Shown: positions 7,601 to 19,915, counted from the first letter of the stretch. The stretch: DNA of 64,000 nt from Hyphomicrobiales bacterium (GCA_900472925.1 UCJU01000027.1:22310-86309); one strand, 5' to 3'. Program-made: numbers and translations. The notes: a model not told the origin generated them from the letters alone.

Positions 7601-8647
7601 TCAAAAGCCGGACGCTGGCTTGGGTGGCAAGGCGTCCCGTGCGGTGCCATTGACGAAGGCCATGTCCTGCGTGGTCAGTTCGATCTCACGCAGTTCGCGG
7701 TTCACCAGAAAATGCTCCGTCTCTTCAACTGTGACAGCGAGATCCAGAGTTGTCTCGAAACGAGCCTTGAAGGCCTGAATGATCTCGTCGACGATAACCT
7801 CCGGAGCGGATGCACCTGCCGAAAGACCCACGGTCTGCACATCGCCAATCTGATCCCAATCGATTTCAGCGGCACGCTGAACCAGCACGGACCGCTTGGC
7901 TCCTGCGCGCAAGGCAACTTCGACAAGGCGCTTCGAATTGGAAGAGTTTGGCGCACCGACGACGATGAACAGGTCACAGCCGGGCGCCGCCTGCTTTACC
8001 GCATCCTGACGATTGGTGGTGGCATAGCAGATGCTGTCTGCCGCCGGCGCCTGCATGGCCGGAAAGCGTTCCTGGAGCTTGGCGATGACACCCGCCGTAT
8101 CATCCACAGACAATGTCGTCTGCGTCACAAAGCCAAGATTTTCTGCGTCGGCAGGCTGGTACCTCGCGGCGTCTTCCACCGTCTCCACCAGCGATACCGC
8201 CCCCTCGGGCAGTTGGCCCATGGTTCCGATCACTTCCGGGTGGCCGGCATGACCGATCAGGACGACGTGGCGGCCGAGACGCTGGTGACGCATGGCCTGT
8301 TTATGAACCTTGGACACCAGCGGGCATGTTGCGTCCAGATAAAACAGGTTTCTGGCCTGCGCATCCTCAGGCACGGATTTCGGCACACCATGGGCGGAAA
8401 AGACCACCGGCTGCTGACGATGCTCAGCGGGGATCTCGTTCAGTTCCTCAACGAAAATAGCGCCCTTGGCCTCAAGACCCTCAACCACGTAACGGTTATG
8501 GACGATCTCATGGCGAACATAGACGGGCGCGCCGTAGGCCTTCAGGGCCAGCACGACGATCTGGATGGCACGATCGACACCAGCGCAGAAGCCGCGTGGG
8601 CCGCAGAGCCTGATCGTCAGAGGCGGTTTGGAAACGGCGATATTCAT
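7601..8647 (-). CDS. ispH: 4-hydroxy-3-methylbut-2-enyl diphosphate reductase
   Basis: A 348-aa iron-sulfur enzyme making IPP and DMAPP in the last step of the MEP isoprenoid pathway. The three cluster cysteines are visible in [10 protein letters not shown] (first Cys), [12 protein letters not shown] and [11 protein letters not shown]. The catalytic Glu/Thr region and two conserved His (VRHEIVHNR and HAGHPE) are present. ATG at 8647 is chosen for its AAGGAGAAGGA ribosome-binding site; longer in-frame starts lack one. Together with dxs elsewhere in the window it supplies precursors for the prenyl groups used by UbiA and CtaB. Confidence 0.96.
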   Translation of the reverse strand: MNIAVSKPPLTIRLCGPRGFCAGVDRAIQIVVLALKAYGAPVYVRHEIVHNRYVVEGLEAKGAIFVEELNEIPAEHRQQPVVFSAHGVPKSVPEDAQARNLFYLDATCPLVSKVHKQAMRHQRLGRHVVLIGHAGHPEVIGTMGQLPEGAVSLVETVEDAARYQPADAENLGFVTQTTLSVDDTAGVIAKLQERFPAMQAPAADSICYATTNRQDAVKQAAPGCDLFIVVGAPNSSNSKRLVEVALRAGAKRSVLVQRAAEIDWDQIGDVQTVGLSAGASAPEVIVDEIIQAFKARFETTLDLAVTVEETEHFLVNRELREIELTTQDMAFVNGTARDALPPKPASGF

Positions 8648-8673
8648 TCCTTCTCCTTCAGCCTCCCGGTGCT

Positions 8674-9423
8674 TCATTCTCTGGAATTTCTTATGCCCCG
8701 GACATAGGCAAAACCTGCCACGATGACAAGGGCGAGCGCCAATCCGTACCACGTTATCGCATATTGAAGGTGATTATTCGGCAGATCGATCAAGGTCACT
8801 CCGCCCTTCGGCCAGCCGCCGGGATTGGGTGCATCATTGGCATCGACGAAGAACGGCAGGACTTTGCCGGGGTCGATCCCAGCGCTGTTGGTCATCGCGC
8901 TCAAATCTTTCCAGTAGTAGATATTCTTCGCCCGATCATTGTCTGGCAACAGGCTGGATGGCTTGACCGCCAGACGAGCCCGCGCCAGCCCTTCGATGGA
9001 AACCACACCGGAGACTTCGCCCGCAGTCCGTTTTGCCTGCTCTTTCATATCGTAGGGGACAAAACCGCGGTTGACGAAGATGGCGCGACCGTCATCAAGA
9101 CGGAGTGGCGTGTAGATATAATATCCACTCTGTCCCTGAAACGTTGCGAAGAAATGCTGTTCCTTCGTGTGGTCGAATATCCCCGACAGGGCAACGGTGC
9201 GATACTCGATGTCACCGCCGGATGCAGCCAAGGCCTCGATATCTTCAGTTTGAACGGGCGGAGCATGAATGCGCTGCTGGATATCAGCCATCAGCGCTTC
9301 TTTCCAATACAGGCGTTTCACCTGCCACGTGCCGAGCGCCAGCAGGAGCACCAGAACCAGAAGCACGAATGGGGCGGCAAACCAGAGGCTGCGCTGCGTG
9401 GAGGCGCTCTTGATATCAGTCAC
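8674..9423 (-). CDS. SURF1 family cytochrome oxidase biogenesis protein
   Basis: A 249-aa protein with two membrane spans, near residues 14-32 and 218-240, flanking a periplasmic domain. It carries SURF1 hallmarks: [13 protein letters not shown] after the first span, the FVNRGFVP motif, and [15 protein letters not shown] before the second. SURF1 assists insertion of heme a into cytochrome c oxidase subunit I. It ends the cta cluster. The GTG start at 9423 overlaps the DUF983 gene end by 8 nt. Confidence 0.93.
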   Translation of the reverse strand: MTDIKSASTQRSLWFAAPFVLLVLVLLLALGTWQVKRLYWKEALMADIQQRIHAPPVQTEDIEALAASGGDIEYRTVALSGIFDHTKEQHFFATFQGQSGYYIYTPLRLDDGRAIFVNRGFVPYDMKEQAKRTAGEVSGVVSIEGLARARLAVKPSSLLPDNDRAKNIYYWKDLSAMTNSAGIDPGKVLPFFVDANDAPNPGGWPKGGVTLIDLPNNHLQYAITWYGLALALVIVAGFAYVRGIRNSRE

Positions 9424-9802
9424 GATCTATGGTGCCTTCGCGTGCATTGTTGCGATATTGCAAGGCGATCATGATGCCCTTCATCTTCTTCAACAAAACA
9501 AGAGAGATGATAATGGCAGCGGGTATCCAGATCAACGCATGCACCCAGACGGGCGGCGCGAAACGCGCATCGAGCCACAGCGCCATGCCAATGATGAGAA
9601 AGCCGACGATCAGCATGACGAAAACTGCTGGCCCCTCCCCCGCGTCGGCAAAGGCGTAGTCAAGACCGCAGGCGCTGCATCGCGGTTTCAGCGTCAGGAA
9701 CCCATCGAAAAGCCGACCGTGGCCGCATCTGGGACAACAGCCGCGTAGACCCACTTTCACGGGATCGACGGGTGGATAGGGCATGTCGTCATCTTGCATC
9801 AT
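9416..9802 (-). CDS. DUF983 family membrane protein with zinc ribbon
   Basis: A 128-aa protein. The N-terminal half has a CxxC pair in RGCCPRCGHGRLF and a second in PRCSACGLDY, forming a zinc-ribbon-like module. Two transmembrane helices follow (about residues 58-78 and 83-104). DUF983 genes accompany cta/cox clusters in Alphaproteobacteria, but no biochemical role is established. ATG at 9802 is chosen (next ATG at 9799). It overlaps SURF1 and lies after ctaE. Confidence 0.88.
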   Translation of the reverse strand: MMQDDDMPYPPVDPVKVGLRGCCPRCGHGRLFDGFLTLKPRCSACGLDYAFADAGEGPAVFVMLIVGFLIIGMALWLDARFAPPVWVHALIWIPAAIIISLVLLKKMKGIMIALQYRNNAREGTIDRD

Positions 9803-9838
9803 TGCCTCGTTTTCAGTCCGCCCCGAACGTCGGAAAAG

Positions 9839-9864
9839 CAAAGGGCGGCATGCGCCGCCCTTTG
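9839..9864 (-). terminator. Hairpin between ctaE and the DUF983 gene
   Basis: Perfect 11-bp inverted repeat (9839-9849 and 9854-9864) with a 4-nt loop, about 20 bp after the ctaE stop. On the minus strand it is followed by GCTTTTCC. It may partly terminate the cta operon before DUF983-SURF1. Confidence 0.65.
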
Positions 9865-9883
9865 TACAACCAATGTATCAGGC

Positions 9884-10759
9884 TCAACCCGCCAGAGGCG
9901 CGCCCCAGCCGCCCCATACATAGATAGCGAAGAACAGGAACAGCCAGACGACGTCAACGAAGTGCCAGTACCAGGCCGCCGCCTCGAAGCCGAAGTGATT
10001 CTTGGGCGTGAAATCACCCTTCATGGCGCGCAGCAGGCAGATCAGCAGGAATACCGTTCCGACGAAGACGTGGAAGCCGTGGAAGCCGGTCGACATGAAG
10101 AATGTCGCGCCATAGATGGAGTTCTTGAAGTCGAACGGTGCGTGCATGTACTCATAGACCTGCACGAAGGAGAAGAACGCACCGAGTGCGACCGTCAAAG
10201 CGAGACCGGACATCAAGCCCTTGCGGTCATTGTGCAGCAGAGCGTGGTGCGCCCACGTTACGCATGTGCCAGACAGGAGCAGGATGACGGTGTTGTAGAG
10301 CGGCAGGTGCCATGGATCGAGAACTTCGATGCCTTTCGGTGGCCATTGCCCGCCGGTGAAGGCAAGGCGGGACGCCTGAATGGCCTCATGCGGATAGAGG
10401 CTGGCATCGAAATATGCCCAGAACCACGCCACGAAGAACATGACTTCTGACGCGATGAACATGATCATGCCATAGCGCAGATGCAGCGCAACAACGCGGG
10501 TATGGTGGCCCTCATGTCCTTCCTTCACGGTGTCCGCCCACCAGGCATACATCACGTAAAGGATGATGGCCAAGCCGACATAGAACAGCCAAGGGTTGGC
10601 CCATTCCAGACCGAACAGCTTGAAGGAGCCGCTATTCAGATATCGGATGTAACAGATGCCGCCAAAGGCGAGAAAGAATGCACCGACCGAGGCCAGAAGC
10701 GGCCAGGGGCTGGGGTCTATGATATGGTAGTCATGTTTCTTCTGATGTGTGTCTGCCAT
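9884..10759 (-). CDS. ctaE: Cytochrome c oxidase subunit III
   Basis: A 291-aa, seven-helix subunit of the aa3-type terminal oxidase in the inner membrane. It carries family patterns HDYHIIDPSPWPL at the N-terminus, EVMFFVAWFWAYF with the conserved Glu, and FHGFHVFVGT near the C-terminus. ATG 10759 is selected because the conserved N-terminus MADTHQKKHDYH starts there. It is separated from ctaG by about 100 bp that hold no gene. Confidence 0.96.
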   Translation of the reverse strand: MADTHQKKHDYHIIDPSPWPLLASVGAFFLAFGGICYIRYLNSGSFKLFGLEWANPWLFYVGLAIILYVMYAWWADTVKEGHEGHHTRVVALHLRYGMIMFIASEVMFFVAWFWAYFDASLYPHEAIQASRLAFTGGQWPPKGIEVLDPWHLPLYNTVILLLSGTCVTWAHHALLHNDRKGLMSGLALTVALGAFFSFVQVYEYMHAPFDFKNSIYGATFFMSTGFHGFHVFVGTVFLLICLLRAMKGDFTPKNHFGFEAAAWYWHFVDVVWLFLFFAIYVWGGWGAPLAG

Positions 10760-10859
10760 GTGAACGATCCCCGCAGGCTCTTCCCTAGTCATTCAATAAA
10801 GTGGCACTCGTTAAAGGCCACCCATGCAGCGCGACCGAAACCGGCCGCACCTCCCTCTC

Positions 10860-11462
10860 TCATAGTTTCGTTTCGTCACGTTCAGTCTTTACCGGCAAGG
10901 ACGCAACCGGTTTTTCCGTCTTCGACGGATAAAATGTGTAGGACAGTGTCAGTGTATGGATGTTCTTCGTTTCCCGAGCCTTGACGATCTCGGGATCGAT
11001 GAAGAACACGACCGGCATTTCCAGCGTTTGACCCGGCTGCAAGGTGGTTTCCGTAAAGCAGAAACATTCCACCTTGTTGAAGTAAGCACCGGCTTCCATC
11101 GGCGTCACGTTGAACACCGCATTTCCGGTCGTGGCGACGGGCGAACGGTTAGTGGCCCTGAACATGACCTGGATGGTTTCTCCAATTTTTGGCTCAACCG
11201 ACTTGTTTACCGGTTGAAAATCCCAGTTCAGCCCGTTGGAGGTGTTGGAATCAAACGTTACCTTCATCGTCTTGTCGAGAATGACATCCGAATACTGCTC
11301 GACGCGCTGCGTCGTGCCGTTATAGCCGGTGACCTGACAGAACAGGCGATACAGCGGGACCGAGGCGTATGCCATGCCGACCATGCCGCAGACAAAAACC
11401 AGACACAGCACAAGAATCGAGCCGTTGCTCGTTTTCTTCGTGGATGTTGGCGTTGCTGTCAT
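10860..11462 (-). CDS. ctaG: Cytochrome c oxidase assembly protein CtaG/Cox11
   Basis: A 200-aa copper chaperone that delivers copper to the CuB site of subunit I. It has a single N-terminal membrane anchor (about residues 15-36), then a periplasmic domain with the copper-binding CFCFTETTL motif and [10 protein letters not shown]. The [15 protein letters not shown] pattern after the anchor is diagnostic. It lies 28 bp downstream of the small coxF-like gene in the ctaC-ctaE cluster. Confidence 0.95.
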   Translation of the reverse strand: MTATPTSTKKTSNGSILVLCLVFVCGMVGMAYASVPLYRLFCQVTGYNGTTQRVEQYSDVILDKTMKVTFDSNTSNGLNWDFQPVNKSVEPKIGETIQVMFRATNRSPVATTGNAVFNVTPMEAGAYFNKVECFCFTETTLQPGQTLEMPVVFFIDPEIVKARETKNIHTLTLSYTFYPSKTEKPVASLPVKTERDETKL

Positions 11463-11489
11463 ATCCCTCCCCCTCGTGTCGCCCGGCTT

Positions 11490-11621
11490 TTAGAAGTCGC
11501 CGATTTTTATGATGGTGATGACGTAGAATAGCACGACCAGTGCCGCCAGGACGAGGCCGAGCGCGATGTTACGACCTCGACGTGAGCGTTTCTGCGCGTC
11601 GTTCAGCTTGATCGTTTCCAT
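11490..11621 (-). CDS. 43-aa CoxF-like membrane peptide of the oxidase cluster
   Basis: A short gene encoding a basic N-terminus (QKRSRRGRN) and one hydrophobic helix (about residues 19-36, IALGLVLAALVVLFYVI). The start overlaps the ctaB stop in a TGATG junction and ctaG follows after 28 bp. A small single-span protein at this place is conserved in rhizobial cta operons and sometimes annotated CoxF. Its role in oxidase assembly is inferred from position only. Confidence 0.8.
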   Translation of the reverse strand: METIKLNDAQKRSRRGRNIALGLVLAALVVLFYVITIIKIGDF

Positions 11622-12574
11622 CACGCACCCCCCTGGATCAATGTCAGAAACGACGGCGCGACGTGATCGGCAAGAAGGCCGGAGAAAATCGCAAAAAGAT
11701 AAAATACCGAATAGGCAAACATCTTTTTCGCCTGCACCATCCGCTCATCTCCATCAGGCATGCGACGGACCGAGATGGAACAGGCAATAAAAATGATGCT
11801 GAGAACGGCTGCAAAGATGCCGTAACCACCACCTGCAAGGCCCGTGAAGTAAGGCGCCACTGCAACAAATGCGGTCAGGACCGCATAGGCGATCATCTGG
11901 TTCTTGGTGGAGCGTTCACCGGCGACATTCGGCATCATGGGAATACCCACCGAGCCATAATCACGCATCTTGAAGAGGGCCAGCGCCCAGAAGTGTGCGG
12001 GCGTCCAGAGGAAGATGATCAGAAACAGGATGGTGCTGTCGAGGGAAACGCCACCGGTGACGCAGGCCCAGCCGAGCATGGGCGGGAAAGCACCAGCGGC
12101 ACCACCGATGACGATGTTTTGCGGCGTCGAACGCTTCAGCCACATCGTATAAACGACGGCGTAGAAGAAAATCGTGAATGCCAACAGACCAGCGGCAAAC
12201 CAGTTTACGGCGAGACCCAGAATGGCAACCGAAAACACCGATAGTGTCAGACCGAAGGCAAGCGCCTCGCCCGGCTGAATGCGTCCCGATGGTATGGGTC
12301 GTCTGGCAGTACGCGACATGACAGCATCGATATCGGCGTCATACCACATGTTGAGTGCGCCGGAAGCGCCAGCACCCACTGCGATGCAGAGAATGGCAAC
12401 CAGCGCCAATACGGGGTTGATGCTGCCAGGCGCAAGTACGAGGCCTGCAAAACCTGTGAACACCACCAGCGACATGACGCGTGGTTTCAGCAACTCGAAA
12501 TAATCGCGCGCGCTCGCCTCTGACAGCGTGAAGCTATCCCTATCCAGCGTGTCGCGATTGTCGATAACAGTCAT
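11621..12574 (-). CDS. ctaB: Heme O synthase (protoheme IX farnesyltransferase)
   Basis: A 317-aa UbiA-superfamily membrane enzyme that adds a farnesyl group to heme b, giving heme O for the aa3 oxidase. The first Asp-rich motif [15 protein letters not shown] and the RPIPSG sequence are visible, followed by multiple transmembrane helices. ATG 12574 is preferred over 12589 because GCAGGAAAA directly precedes it. It is translationally coupled to the coxF-like gene. Confidence 0.95.
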   Translation of the reverse strand: MTVIDNRDTLDRDSFTLSEASARDYFELLKPRVMSLVVFTGFAGLVLAPGSINPVLALVAILCIAVGAGASGALNMWYDADIDAVMSRTARRPIPSGRIQPGEALAFGLTLSVFSVAILGLAVNWFAAGLLAFTIFFYAVVYTMWLKRSTPQNIVIGGAAGAFPPMLGWACVTGGVSLDSTILFLIIFLWTPAHFWALALFKMRDYGSVGIPMMPNVAGERSTKNQMIAYAVLTAFVAVAPYFTGLAGGGYGIFAAVLSIIFIACSISVRRMPDGDERMVQAKKMFAYSVFYLFAIFSGLLADHVAPSFLTLIQGGA

Positions 12575-12595
12575 TTTTCCTGCTTTCATAGGAAA

Positions 12596-12613
12596 CGCCG
12601 CGCAGATGCGGCG
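12596..12613 (-). other. Hairpin in the ctaD-ctaB intergenic region
   Basis: Six-bp GC-rich arms (12596-12601 and 12608-12613) with a 6-nt loop, just upstream of the ctaB ribosome-binding site on the minus strand. It could lower read-through or protect the upstream mRNA end, but the T-run is short. The remaining approximately 75 bp up to ctaD hold no gene. Confidence 0.45.
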
Positions 12614-12690
12614 CTCCTTTTAGTCTTTTGTCTGAGCGTGAAACCGACATCTATCATGGTCGGCCGGGATACACGCCCTGACAAAATGCC

Positions 12691-15299
<2,609 letters not shown>

Positions 15300-15319
15300 G
15301 GTACCTCTCCCTCACGCGC

Positions 15320-15333
15320 TTGATCATGATCAC
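15320..15333. promoter_or_regulatory. FNR/FixK-like box upstream of ctaC
   Basis: TTGAT-CATG-ATCAC matches the anaerobox consensus TTGAT-N4-ATCAA at 9 of 10 positions. It is 21-34 bp upstream of the ctaC start codon, so binding there would more likely block than activate the operon. The rest of the roughly 300-bp gap to 15604 shows no gene. Confidence 0.5.
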
Positions 15334-15604
15334 TCTCAAACGCAGAATCCATGCTTATACTCATGACTCAAATCATAGTTTGCCTTTCGCCGCAATATCG
15401 CCTTGGTTGGCATCAGTCCGATTTTTCAGCCTGTCCCGTCTTCGAGTCGGCTTGAAGGCTCGGCTGATCGGCCATCCCCCTGCGCCACGGTGTGCTGCAC
15501 AAGTCCTATTTTGGCCGCACTCCCTTGGAATTGAGGAGGCTGGCTCTTTCATTTCCCGGTCGGGACGTCAAAATAGCCGCACTGATTCGAATCCTGAGGT
15601 ATCC

Positions 15605-16147
15605 ATGCGTCTGTCCCCGATTGCGCGCGCTTTTTTTATCGCCGCCGGTCTTTCCATTATCGTTCCAGCTGCTGGTTTTTCGCAGCAGCAGCCAGCACCG
15701 GTCAAGCCGCAGCAGCCAGGAACGCCAAAATCGACGCATGGCGCGTGGTCCGTCATCTGTGACAAGCCTGCCGGAGCCTCCGAAGAACAATGCGCATTGA
15801 TGCAAAACGTGATCGCAGACGACCGGCCGGAAGTCGGCCTTTCCGTGGTGATCCTCAAGACGGCCGATCGCAAATCCCGCATTCTGCGCATCCTCGCGCC
15901 GCTTGGCGTTCTTCTAAAGGACGGCATGGAGCTTTATATCGACAATAATAATATTGGCCGTGCCTATTTCACACGCTGCTTTGCCGAAGGTTGCTATGTG
16001 GAGGTCGATATAGACGACGAATTGCTGAAGGTTCTGCGCGCTGGCAAGAATGCCGTCTTCGCGCTGCGTGAATCCGTCGATCAGGACCGTGTCGGCATTC
16101 CCATCGAATTGCGCGGCTTTGCCGAAGGTTACGACACGCTTCCTTGA
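15605..16147 (+). CDS. Invasion-associated locus B (IalB) family secreted protein
   Basis: A 180-aa protein with a signal peptide (hydrophobic 8-26, cleavage near GFSQ), a Gln/Pro-rich linker (residues 26-42) and an IalB-type domain. The domain has HGAWSVICDKP, EEQCALMQ, a C-x-E-G-C pair (RCFAEGCYVEV) and SVVILK. IalB proteins are periplasmic or outer-membrane proteins linked to erythrocyte invasion in Bartonella; in plant-associated relatives the role is unknown. ATG 15605 is preceded by GAGGT. Confidence 0.9.
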   Translation: MRLSPIARAFFIAAGLSIIVPAAGFSQQQPAPVKPQQPGTPKSTHGAWSVICDKPAGASEEQCALMQNVIADDRPEVGLSVVILKTADRKSRILRILAPLGVLLKDGMELYIDNNNIGRAYFTRCFAEGCYVEVDIDDELLKVLRAGKNAVFALRESVDQDRVGIPIELRGFAEGYDTLP

Positions 16148-16213
16148 TCAATCTTGCGCCTTAAGGCTCCAGCACTTAAATGCGCTGATAACAGCCAAGA
16201 CTGGAGCCCCGCG

Positions 16214-17629
16214 ATGAACCAAGACCTTTTGACCCTTTTCGACTGCGATGAAGGACAGTTGCGCGCCCAGATCGCCGATGCTCTCGAGGGCGCAGATGAC
16301 GGCGAATTGTTCGTTGAGCATGCGCAGGCGGAATCGCTGACCTTCGATAATGGTCGCCTCAAGGGCGGAAGTTTCAACACCGACCAGGGTTTCGGCCTGC
16401 GCGCAGTCGCCGGTGAGACTGTCGGTTACGCGCATGCAGGCGAGCTATCTCTGGCAGCGCTCAAACGCGCATCCGACGCGGTCGGTGCGGTTACCAAAGG
16501 CTATTCCGGCTCCTATGCGGCTGCCCCGCAACGTACCAACAAGAAGCTGTATGGCGATGAAAATCCGATTGGTGCGCCGAGCTTCGAGGAAAAGGTCAAG
16601 CTTCTGACCGAAATCGACGCTTACCTGCGCGACAAGGATCCGAAGGTCCGTCAGGTCACGGCAAGTGTTGCTGCCAGCTGGCAGATCGTGGATATCCTTC
16701 GTGCCGACGGTCACCGCGTCAGCGACATCCGCCCCATGACCCGCATCAATATTTCGGTCATTGCCGGTGAAGGCGACCGCCAGGAGAGCGGTTCCTACGG
16801 CATTGGCGGACGCGTCGGGTTCGGCGATTTCATCACGACGGAAAACTGGCAGCGCGGCGCGGACGAGGCGCTGCGGCAAGCTCTGGTCAATCTCACGGCC
16901 GTCGATGCGCCTGCCGGTACTATGGATGTGGTCCTGGGCGCTGGCTGGCCGGGTGTGATGTTGCATGAAGCCGTTGGCCACGGGCTGGAAGGTGATTTCA
17001 ACCGCAAGAAAACCTCGGCTTTTGCAGGACTCCTTGGCGAAATGGTCGCCGCTCCCGGCGTCACTGTCGTGGATGACGGCACCATCGACAACCGCCGCGG
17101 TTCGCTGACGGTAGACGACGAAGGCACGCCTTCCGCCTACAATGTACTGATCGAAAACGGCAAGCTGGTAGGCTACATGCAGGACCGGCAGAACGCCCGC
17201 CTGATGGGCATGAAAGCCACGGGCAACGGACGCCGCCAGGGATATTCCCACGTGCCGATGCCGCGCATGACCAACACCTATATGCTTGGCGGTGACAAGA
17301 CACCGGAAGAGATCATCGCATCGGTCAAGAAGGGTATCTACGCCGTGTCCTTCGGTGGTGGTCAGGTCGATATCACCTCCGGCAAGTTCGTCTTCGGTTG
17401 CACCGAAGCCTATCTCATCGAAAACGGCAAGATCGGAGCGCCGGTCAAGGGTGCGATGCTGATTGGCAACGGACCGGACGCCATGAAGCGCGTAACGATG
17501 ATCGGCAACGACATGAAGCTAGATACTGGCATCGGCAATTGCGGCAAGGGCGGCCAGTGGGTGCCCGTTGGCGTCGGCCAGCCGCATCTGCGCATGGACC
17601 AGATCACCGTGGGTGGAACCAAGGCCTGA
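16214..17629 (+). CDS. tldD: Metalloprotease TldD
   Basis: A 471-aa subunit of the TldD/TldE (PmbA) protease that processes small peptides and is linked to microcin maturation and toxin control in enterobacteria. The zinc-binding HExxxH motif is seen in MLHEAVGHGLEGDFN, followed by the conserved KxSAFAG stretch. The C-terminal metal-site cysteine region GNCGKGGQ and VGVGQPHLRM are present. ATG 16214 follows CTGGAG. The TldE partner is not in the window. Confidence 0.95.
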   Translation: MNQDLLTLFDCDEGQLRAQIADALEGADDGELFVEHAQAESLTFDNGRLKGGSFNTDQGFGLRAVAGETVGYAHAGELSLAALKRASDAVGAVTKGYSGSYAAAPQRTNKKLYGDENPIGAPSFEEKVKLLTEIDAYLRDKDPKVRQVTASVAASWQIVDILRADGHRVSDIRPMTRINISVIAGEGDRQESGSYGIGGRVGFGDFITTENWQRGADEALRQALVNLTAVDAPAGTMDVVLGAGWPGVMLHEAVGHGLEGDFNRKKTSAFAGLLGEMVAAPGVTVVDDGTIDNRRGSLTVDDEGTPSAYNVLIENGKLVGYMQDRQNARLMGMKATGNGRRQGYSHVPMPRMTNTYMLGGDKTPEEIIASVKKGIYAVSFGGGQVDITSGKFVFGCTEAYLIENGKIGAPVKGAMLIGNGPDAMKRVTMIGNDMKLDTGIGNCGKGGQWVPVGVGQPHLRMDQITVGGTKA

Positions 17630-17775
17630 AGGCAAGGTCTATTCTGGATTGAATTTTTCCTGATACAGTGTCTCAATCGATTGTCGTCCTGCAACGTTTC
17701 TGCCTGAGTGGAGTTACGCTCCCTGCGCATAAGCGTTGTAGATATTGTATTTTTTGAAGGTGACATGGCGATAGA

Positions 17776-18213
17776 ATGACTTTTACAGCAAATGCACTTG
17801 TTCCCGAACTGGCCGTCAGTGACTGGCCGCGAAGCCGCTCCTTTTATTGCGATCTCATTGGTTTTCATGTGGTTTATGAGAGGCCGGAAGAAGGCTTCAC
17901 CTATCTTGCACTGGGCGATGCGCAACTGATGATCGACCAGATTGGCGCCGGGCGGACCTTTGAGGATGAGAGCGTTCCCGTCACGTACCCGTTTGGGCGC
18001 GGCATGAACCTGCAGCTGATTGTACCGTCGCTGGAAACCATTCTCGAACGCTTGCAACGTGCTGGCATCGAACTGTTTCTGCCGCTCGAGGAGAAATGGT
18101 ATCGACGCGGCGAGACAGAGGTCGGCAACCGGCAGTTTATCGTCGCCGACCCCGATGGTTACCTCATCCGACCCTTCGAAAGTCTGGGCGAGCGCCCTTT
18201 CCGGTTCGGTTGA
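17776..18213 (+). CDS. VOC family (glyoxalase/bleomycin-resistance-like) protein
   Basis: A 145-aa protein with a single vicinal-oxygen-chelate fold: LVPELAVSDWPRSRSFYCDLIGFHVVYERPEEG at the start and FIVADPDGYLIRPFE near the end. This is the pattern of bleomycin-binding-like dimers, but substrate cannot be read from sequence. One bp separates its stop from the next gene, so it is probably co-transcribed with the HAD hydrolase. Confidence 0.88.
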   Translation: MTFTANALVPELAVSDWPRSRSFYCDLIGFHVVYERPEEGFTYLALGDAQLMIDQIGAGRTFEDESVPVTYPFGRGMNLQLIVPSLETILERLQRAGIELFLPLEEKWYRRGETEVGNRQFIVADPDGYLIRPFESLGERPFRFG

Positions 18214-18214
18214 C

Positions 18215-18886
18215 ATGGCGAGACTGCTGCGCAGACCGAAAGCTGTCATTTTCGACATGGACGGCCTCCTGATCGAAAGCGAGAAACATTATCGAGACTC
18301 GTTTCTGGCCGCGTCAGACGAAGGCGGACACGGCATGACCGTCGATGTCTACCAGCGGGTGTGTGGCAGTCCCTGGAATATCATCACCCGCACCATACAC
18401 TCGGAATATGGCGACGATTTTCCGATGGAGGCGTTTCGAGATGCCTGGCTTCGTCATCTGGCGATACAGATGGCAGATGGTGTGGCACTGAAAGCCGGTG
18501 TTGTCGAAATCCTCGACCTGCTGGATGAATTGCACATGCCCCGCGCTATTGCGACGTCATCCGGTCATGACTCCGTCAACCGCCACTTGCAGCCCTTCCA
18601 TCTCACCCGGCGGTTCGATCATATTCTGGCGCGTGGTGACTATGCCGAGCCAAAGCCAGCGCCTCATCCCTATCTCAGCGCCGCTCAACGTCTCGGCTTT
18701 GCGCCGGAGGATTGCCTTTCGCTGGAAGATTCCTATCATGGCGTCCAGTCCGCGTGGAGCGCTGGAACCCAGACCATCATGGTGCCGGACGTTGCGCCAG
18801 CGACGGATACCATGCGCGAAAAATGCGTGGCGATTTGCGACGATCTCTTTGAGGTCGCAACACTTTTAAAGTCTGCACAAAGCTAG
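18215..18886 (+). CDS. HAD-superfamily hydrolase (phosphatase/phosphomutase type)
   Basis: A 223-aa subfamily IA HAD protein. The nucleophile motif is VIFDMDGLLIESE, with the second motif in IATSSG, the Lys in EPKPAPHPYL and the acidic motif in CLSLEDSYHGVQSA. Members dephosphorylate small metabolites; the exact substrate is not predictable. It follows the VOC gene by 1 bp and its end overlaps the converging MazG-like gene by 4 bp. Confidence 0.9.
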   Translation: MARLLRRPKAVIFDMDGLLIESEKHYRDSFLAASDEGGHGMTVDVYQRVCGSPWNIITRTIHSEYGDDFPMEAFRDAWLRHLAIQMADGVALKAGVVEILDLLDELHMPRAIATSSGHDSVNRHLQPFHLTRRFDHILARGDYAEPKPAPHPYLSAAQRLGFAPEDCLSLEDSYHGVQSAWSAGTQTIMVPDVAPATDTMREKCVAICDDLFEVATLLKSAQS

Positions 18887-19191
18887 ATAGAGCCGGGCTC
18901 GAAACGCCATTTCCGTTTGATGGACGTCTCCAGATCAAGACCGTTATGGTGGGCAAGAAGCAGAACATGGCCAAGCAGATCAGCGGTTTCGTCTGACAGG
19001 TCCTGACGCATTTCTTCTGTGGTCCTGCCTTTACTGCGCCCACGACCGCTCAGCCGGTTCCAGGCCTGCGTCACCTCTCCGACCTCCTCCTGAAGCTTGA
19101 GAAGATACCAGTCCGGGTCCCGCTCTATGTCATTGGCGCTCGCATATTTTTGCGAGGCCAGCTCAAATTGCTGCATGAGGTGAGAAAGCAT
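18883..19191 (-). CDS. MazG-like nucleotide pyrophosphohydrolase domain protein
   Basis: A 102-aa all-helical protein with the MazG-type metal-binding pattern: LQEEVGEV followed by LSDETADLLGHVLLLA (ExxE then ExxD). These enzymes hydrolyse nucleoside triphosphates, possibly damaged ones. The ATG at 19191 gives the full helical domain. It converges on the HAD gene. Confidence 0.82.
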   Translation of the reverse strand: MLSHLMQQFELASQKYASANDIERDPDWYLLKLQEEVGEVTQAWNRLSGRGRSKGRTTEEMRQDLSDETADLLGHVLLLAHHNGLDLETSIKRKWRFEPGSI

Positions 19192-19252
19192 ACGTTCTTC
19201 CTTTGTTCACGCACACTACTGATCATATTTTTGGGGCTGTGTCGATGCCGAA

Positions 19253-19283
19253 GATGCGGCGCTGCTTTTCAGCACGCCGCATC
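19253..19283. repeat. Inverted repeat downstream of pdxH
   Basis: Nine-bp perfect arms (19253-19261 and 19275-19283) extended by a short inner GCT/AGC pairing, 12 bp after the pdxH stop on the minus strand. It may be a terminator, but no clear T-run follows. Confidence 0.45.
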
Positions 19284-19294
19284 ATGCTGCGTGT

Positions 19295-19915
19295 TCACGG
19301 ATACATTCGCACCTTCGACCATTCACCTTCCGGTGTGTCGCGACGGAATTCTACACGGTCATGCAAGCGGAATTTGCCGTCCTGCCAGAACTCGATAGTC
19401 AAAGGCTGGATGCGGAAACCCGACCAATGCGGCGGGCGGGGAATATCGCCTATCGCGTATTTGGCGGTGTAGGTCGCAACGGCTTTTTCCAAAGCGAAAC
19501 GGCTTTCCAAAGGTCTGGACTGCTTGGACGCCCAGGCACCTATGCGGCTACCGCGTGGACGTGACGCGTAATATTCATCAGCCTCCTGATCGCTGACGAC
19601 CTCTACGGAGCCACGGATACGAACCTGTCGGCGCAGGCTTTTCCAGTGAAAACACATGGCGCCCTTCTGCTGGCCGAGCAGTTCTATACCCTTGCGGCTC
19701 TCGAAGTTCGTGTAGAAAACAAACCCTCTTTCATCGGCGTGTTTCAGCAGAACCATACGCACGCTGGGCATGCCGTCTTCGTCCACCGAGGCGAGCGCCA
19801 CGGCGTTTGGATCGTTGATTTCAGAGGCCGTTGCATCACGCAACCAATCCGCAAAAAGTGCGAAAGGTTCATTTTCCTCTGTAAAGTCACTGGATGTTAA
19901 CCGGCTTTCCGACAT
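19295..19915 (-). CDS. pdxH: Pyridoxamine 5'-phosphate oxidase
   Basis: A 206-aa FMN enzyme that oxidises pyridoxamine- or pyridoxine-5'-phosphate to pyridoxal phosphate. The FMN-binding pattern [18 protein letters not shown] (near residues 53-70) and SRKGIEL are present, followed by [12 protein letters not shown] and [16 protein letters not shown]. The C-terminal dimerisation segment HDRVEFRR to VRMYP is intact. Confidence 0.96.
   Translation of the reverse strand: MSESRLTSSDFTEENEPFALFADWLRDATASEINDPNAVALASVDEDGMPSVRMVLLKHADERGFVFYTNFESRKGIELLGQQKGAMCFHWKSLRRQVRIRGSVEVVSDQEADEYYASRPRGSRIGAWASKQSRPLESRFALEKAVATYTAKYAIGDIPRPPHWSGFRIQPLTIEFWQDGKFRLHDRVEFRRDTPEGEWSKVRMYP

Noticed and set aside
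7583..8707. 374-codon open frame antisense to ispH
   Set aside because: Shadow of the ispH codons; no ribosome-binding site and no recognisable domain.
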